From: Syntrophaceae bacterium
Lineage (GTDB): Bacteria; Desulfobacterota; Syntrophia; Syntrophales; UBA2185
Direction: 5' to 3'
DNA: 6,173 nt
Assembly (NCBI GenBank): GCA_003508565.1
Contig: DNUI01000181.1
Coordinates: forward strand, 1-6,173
Position numbers and translations under genes: made by a program. The notes beneath the pieces were generated by a model that was not told where the DNA came from, did not search any database, and saw nothing but the letters and a program-made list of their open reading frames with translations. Positions 5,526-6,173 of this stretch are shown here, in pieces (position 1 is the first letter of the stretch; each line of letters begins with the position of its first letter).

Positions 5526-6173
5526 ATGAATCGCAGAGATTTTCTCAAAGCCACGCTCGTTTCCGGTGTCGCTCTCGGCATTCCCGGCGCGATACACCCT
5601 ATTCTCGGGTCCCTGGATGCGGCGGAAAAGGCTGATCTTGCAGTAGCCTACGGAGTCAGCCCTGCCAAAACCACAAAAGCCGCCATCGACACGCTGGGAG
5701 GGATTAAGAAATTTATATCCCGGGGCGATATCGTTGTCGTCAAGCCGAACATCGGTTGGGACAGAACACCGGAATACGCAGCCACAACAAACCCGGAGGT
5801 CGTTGCTACCGTAGTCAGGCTCTGTTATGAGGCCGGTGCAAAACGGGTAAAAGTCTTCGACCATACGGTGGGAGACCCCAGGCGGTGCTATAAGCAGAGC
5901 GGTATTGCCGACGCGGCCGCAGCAGCAGGGGGTATCGTCAGCTATATCGACGCAAGAAAATTCCGGGATGTGAAACTCCCCGGCATCGCCCTCAAATCAT
6001 GGCCCATGTATACGGAAGCGATGGAGGCGGATAAAATCATCAATATCCCCATCGCCAAGACCCACAACCTTTCCACCCTTACCCTCGGCATGAAGAACTG
6101 GATGGGCGTCATGGGGAGCTCAAGGGGCAGGATACACCAGAGAATCGAGGGGAGCCTTGCTGACGTCGCCATG
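5526..6173 (+). CDS. DUF362 protein with Tat signal, cut by the right edge
   Basis: Only the first 216 residues are in the window; the frame is still open at the edge. The N-terminus NRRDFLK (2-8) is an almost ideal twin-arginine motif, followed by a hydrophobic region (about 9-22), so the folded protein is probably exported by Tat. The mature part matches the DUF362 family (PF04015): segments include DIVVVKPNIGWD, TTNPEVVATVVRLCYEAGAKRVKVFDH, and INIPIAKTHNLSTLTLGMKNWMG. The biochemical role of this family is not established; many members carry iron-sulfur sites, none of which is visible in this portion. AAGGAG (5515-5520) lies 5 bases before the ATG. It follows the transglutaminase-like lipoprotein by 21 bp and is almost certainly cotranscribed with it. 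Confidence 0.9.
   Translation, partial: MNRRDFLKATLVSGVALGIPGAIHPILGSLDAAEKADLAVAYGVSPAKTTKAAIDTLGGIKKFISRGDIVVVKPNIGWDRTPEYAATTNPEVVATVVRLCYEAGAKRVKVFDHTVGDPRRCYKQSGIADAAAAAGGIVSYIDARKFRDVKLPGIALKSWPMYTEAMEADKIINIPIAKTHNLSTLTLGMKNWMGVMGSSRGRIHQRIEGSLADVAM

Noticed and set aside
4206..5864. Minus-strand frames of 119-151 codons under the lipoprotein and DUF362 genes
   Set aside because: They are shadows of two recognisable plus-strand genes and have no start signals of their own.
1..6173. CRISPR array, insertion sequence, tRNA or phage module
   Set aside because: No regularly spaced direct repeats, transposase, terminal repeats, tRNA-like cloverleaf or phage proteins were seen.

Overview
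The window reads as bacterial chromosome: dense genes, Shine-Dalgarno sites, sigma70-type promoters, and Tat and lipoprotein signals. A didomain-type radical SAM protein, a Tat-exported DUF362 protein and an FtsH paralog together suggest an anaerobic, Gram-negative, Desulfobacterota-like (old Deltaproteobacteria) organism. That placement is an inference from gene content and carries only modest confidence.

Layout. Positions 1-262 hold no convincing gene. They contain a GC-rich hairpin block (about 199-247) and a possible promoter pointing out of the left edge. On the minus strand, reading right to left, lie ftsH (3555-1753), a PflA/PflX-like radical SAM protein (1756-704) whose GTG start overlaps the ftsH stop as GTGA, and a 112-residue protein with two CxxC pairs (601-263). 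The small gene has its own near-consensus promoter (TTGACA-N17-TATACT) in the gap behind the radical SAM gene. Positions 3556-3926 are a 371-bp divergent control region with a sigma70-like promoter for the rightward genes, a perfect 16-bp palindrome just upstream of it, and a second short inverted repeat touching the -35 box. On the plus strand, a lipoprotein with a transglutaminase-like cysteine domain (3927-5504) is followed 21 bp later by a Tat-signal DUF362 protein (5526 to the right edge, incomplete).

How the parts may work together. FtsH is an inner-membrane AAA+ zinc protease for membrane and short-lived proteins. Three of its neighbours carry export or lipidation signals, and one of them is a radical SAM enzyme, a class normally cytoplasmic because it needs SAM and low-potential electrons. 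The segment therefore looks like two divergent envelope-related transcription units. A shared function is an inference only. The oddest feature is the apparently Tat-targeted, translationally coupled radical SAM protein behind ftsH. I found no CRISPR array, tRNA, rRNA, insertion sequence or recognisable mobile element.
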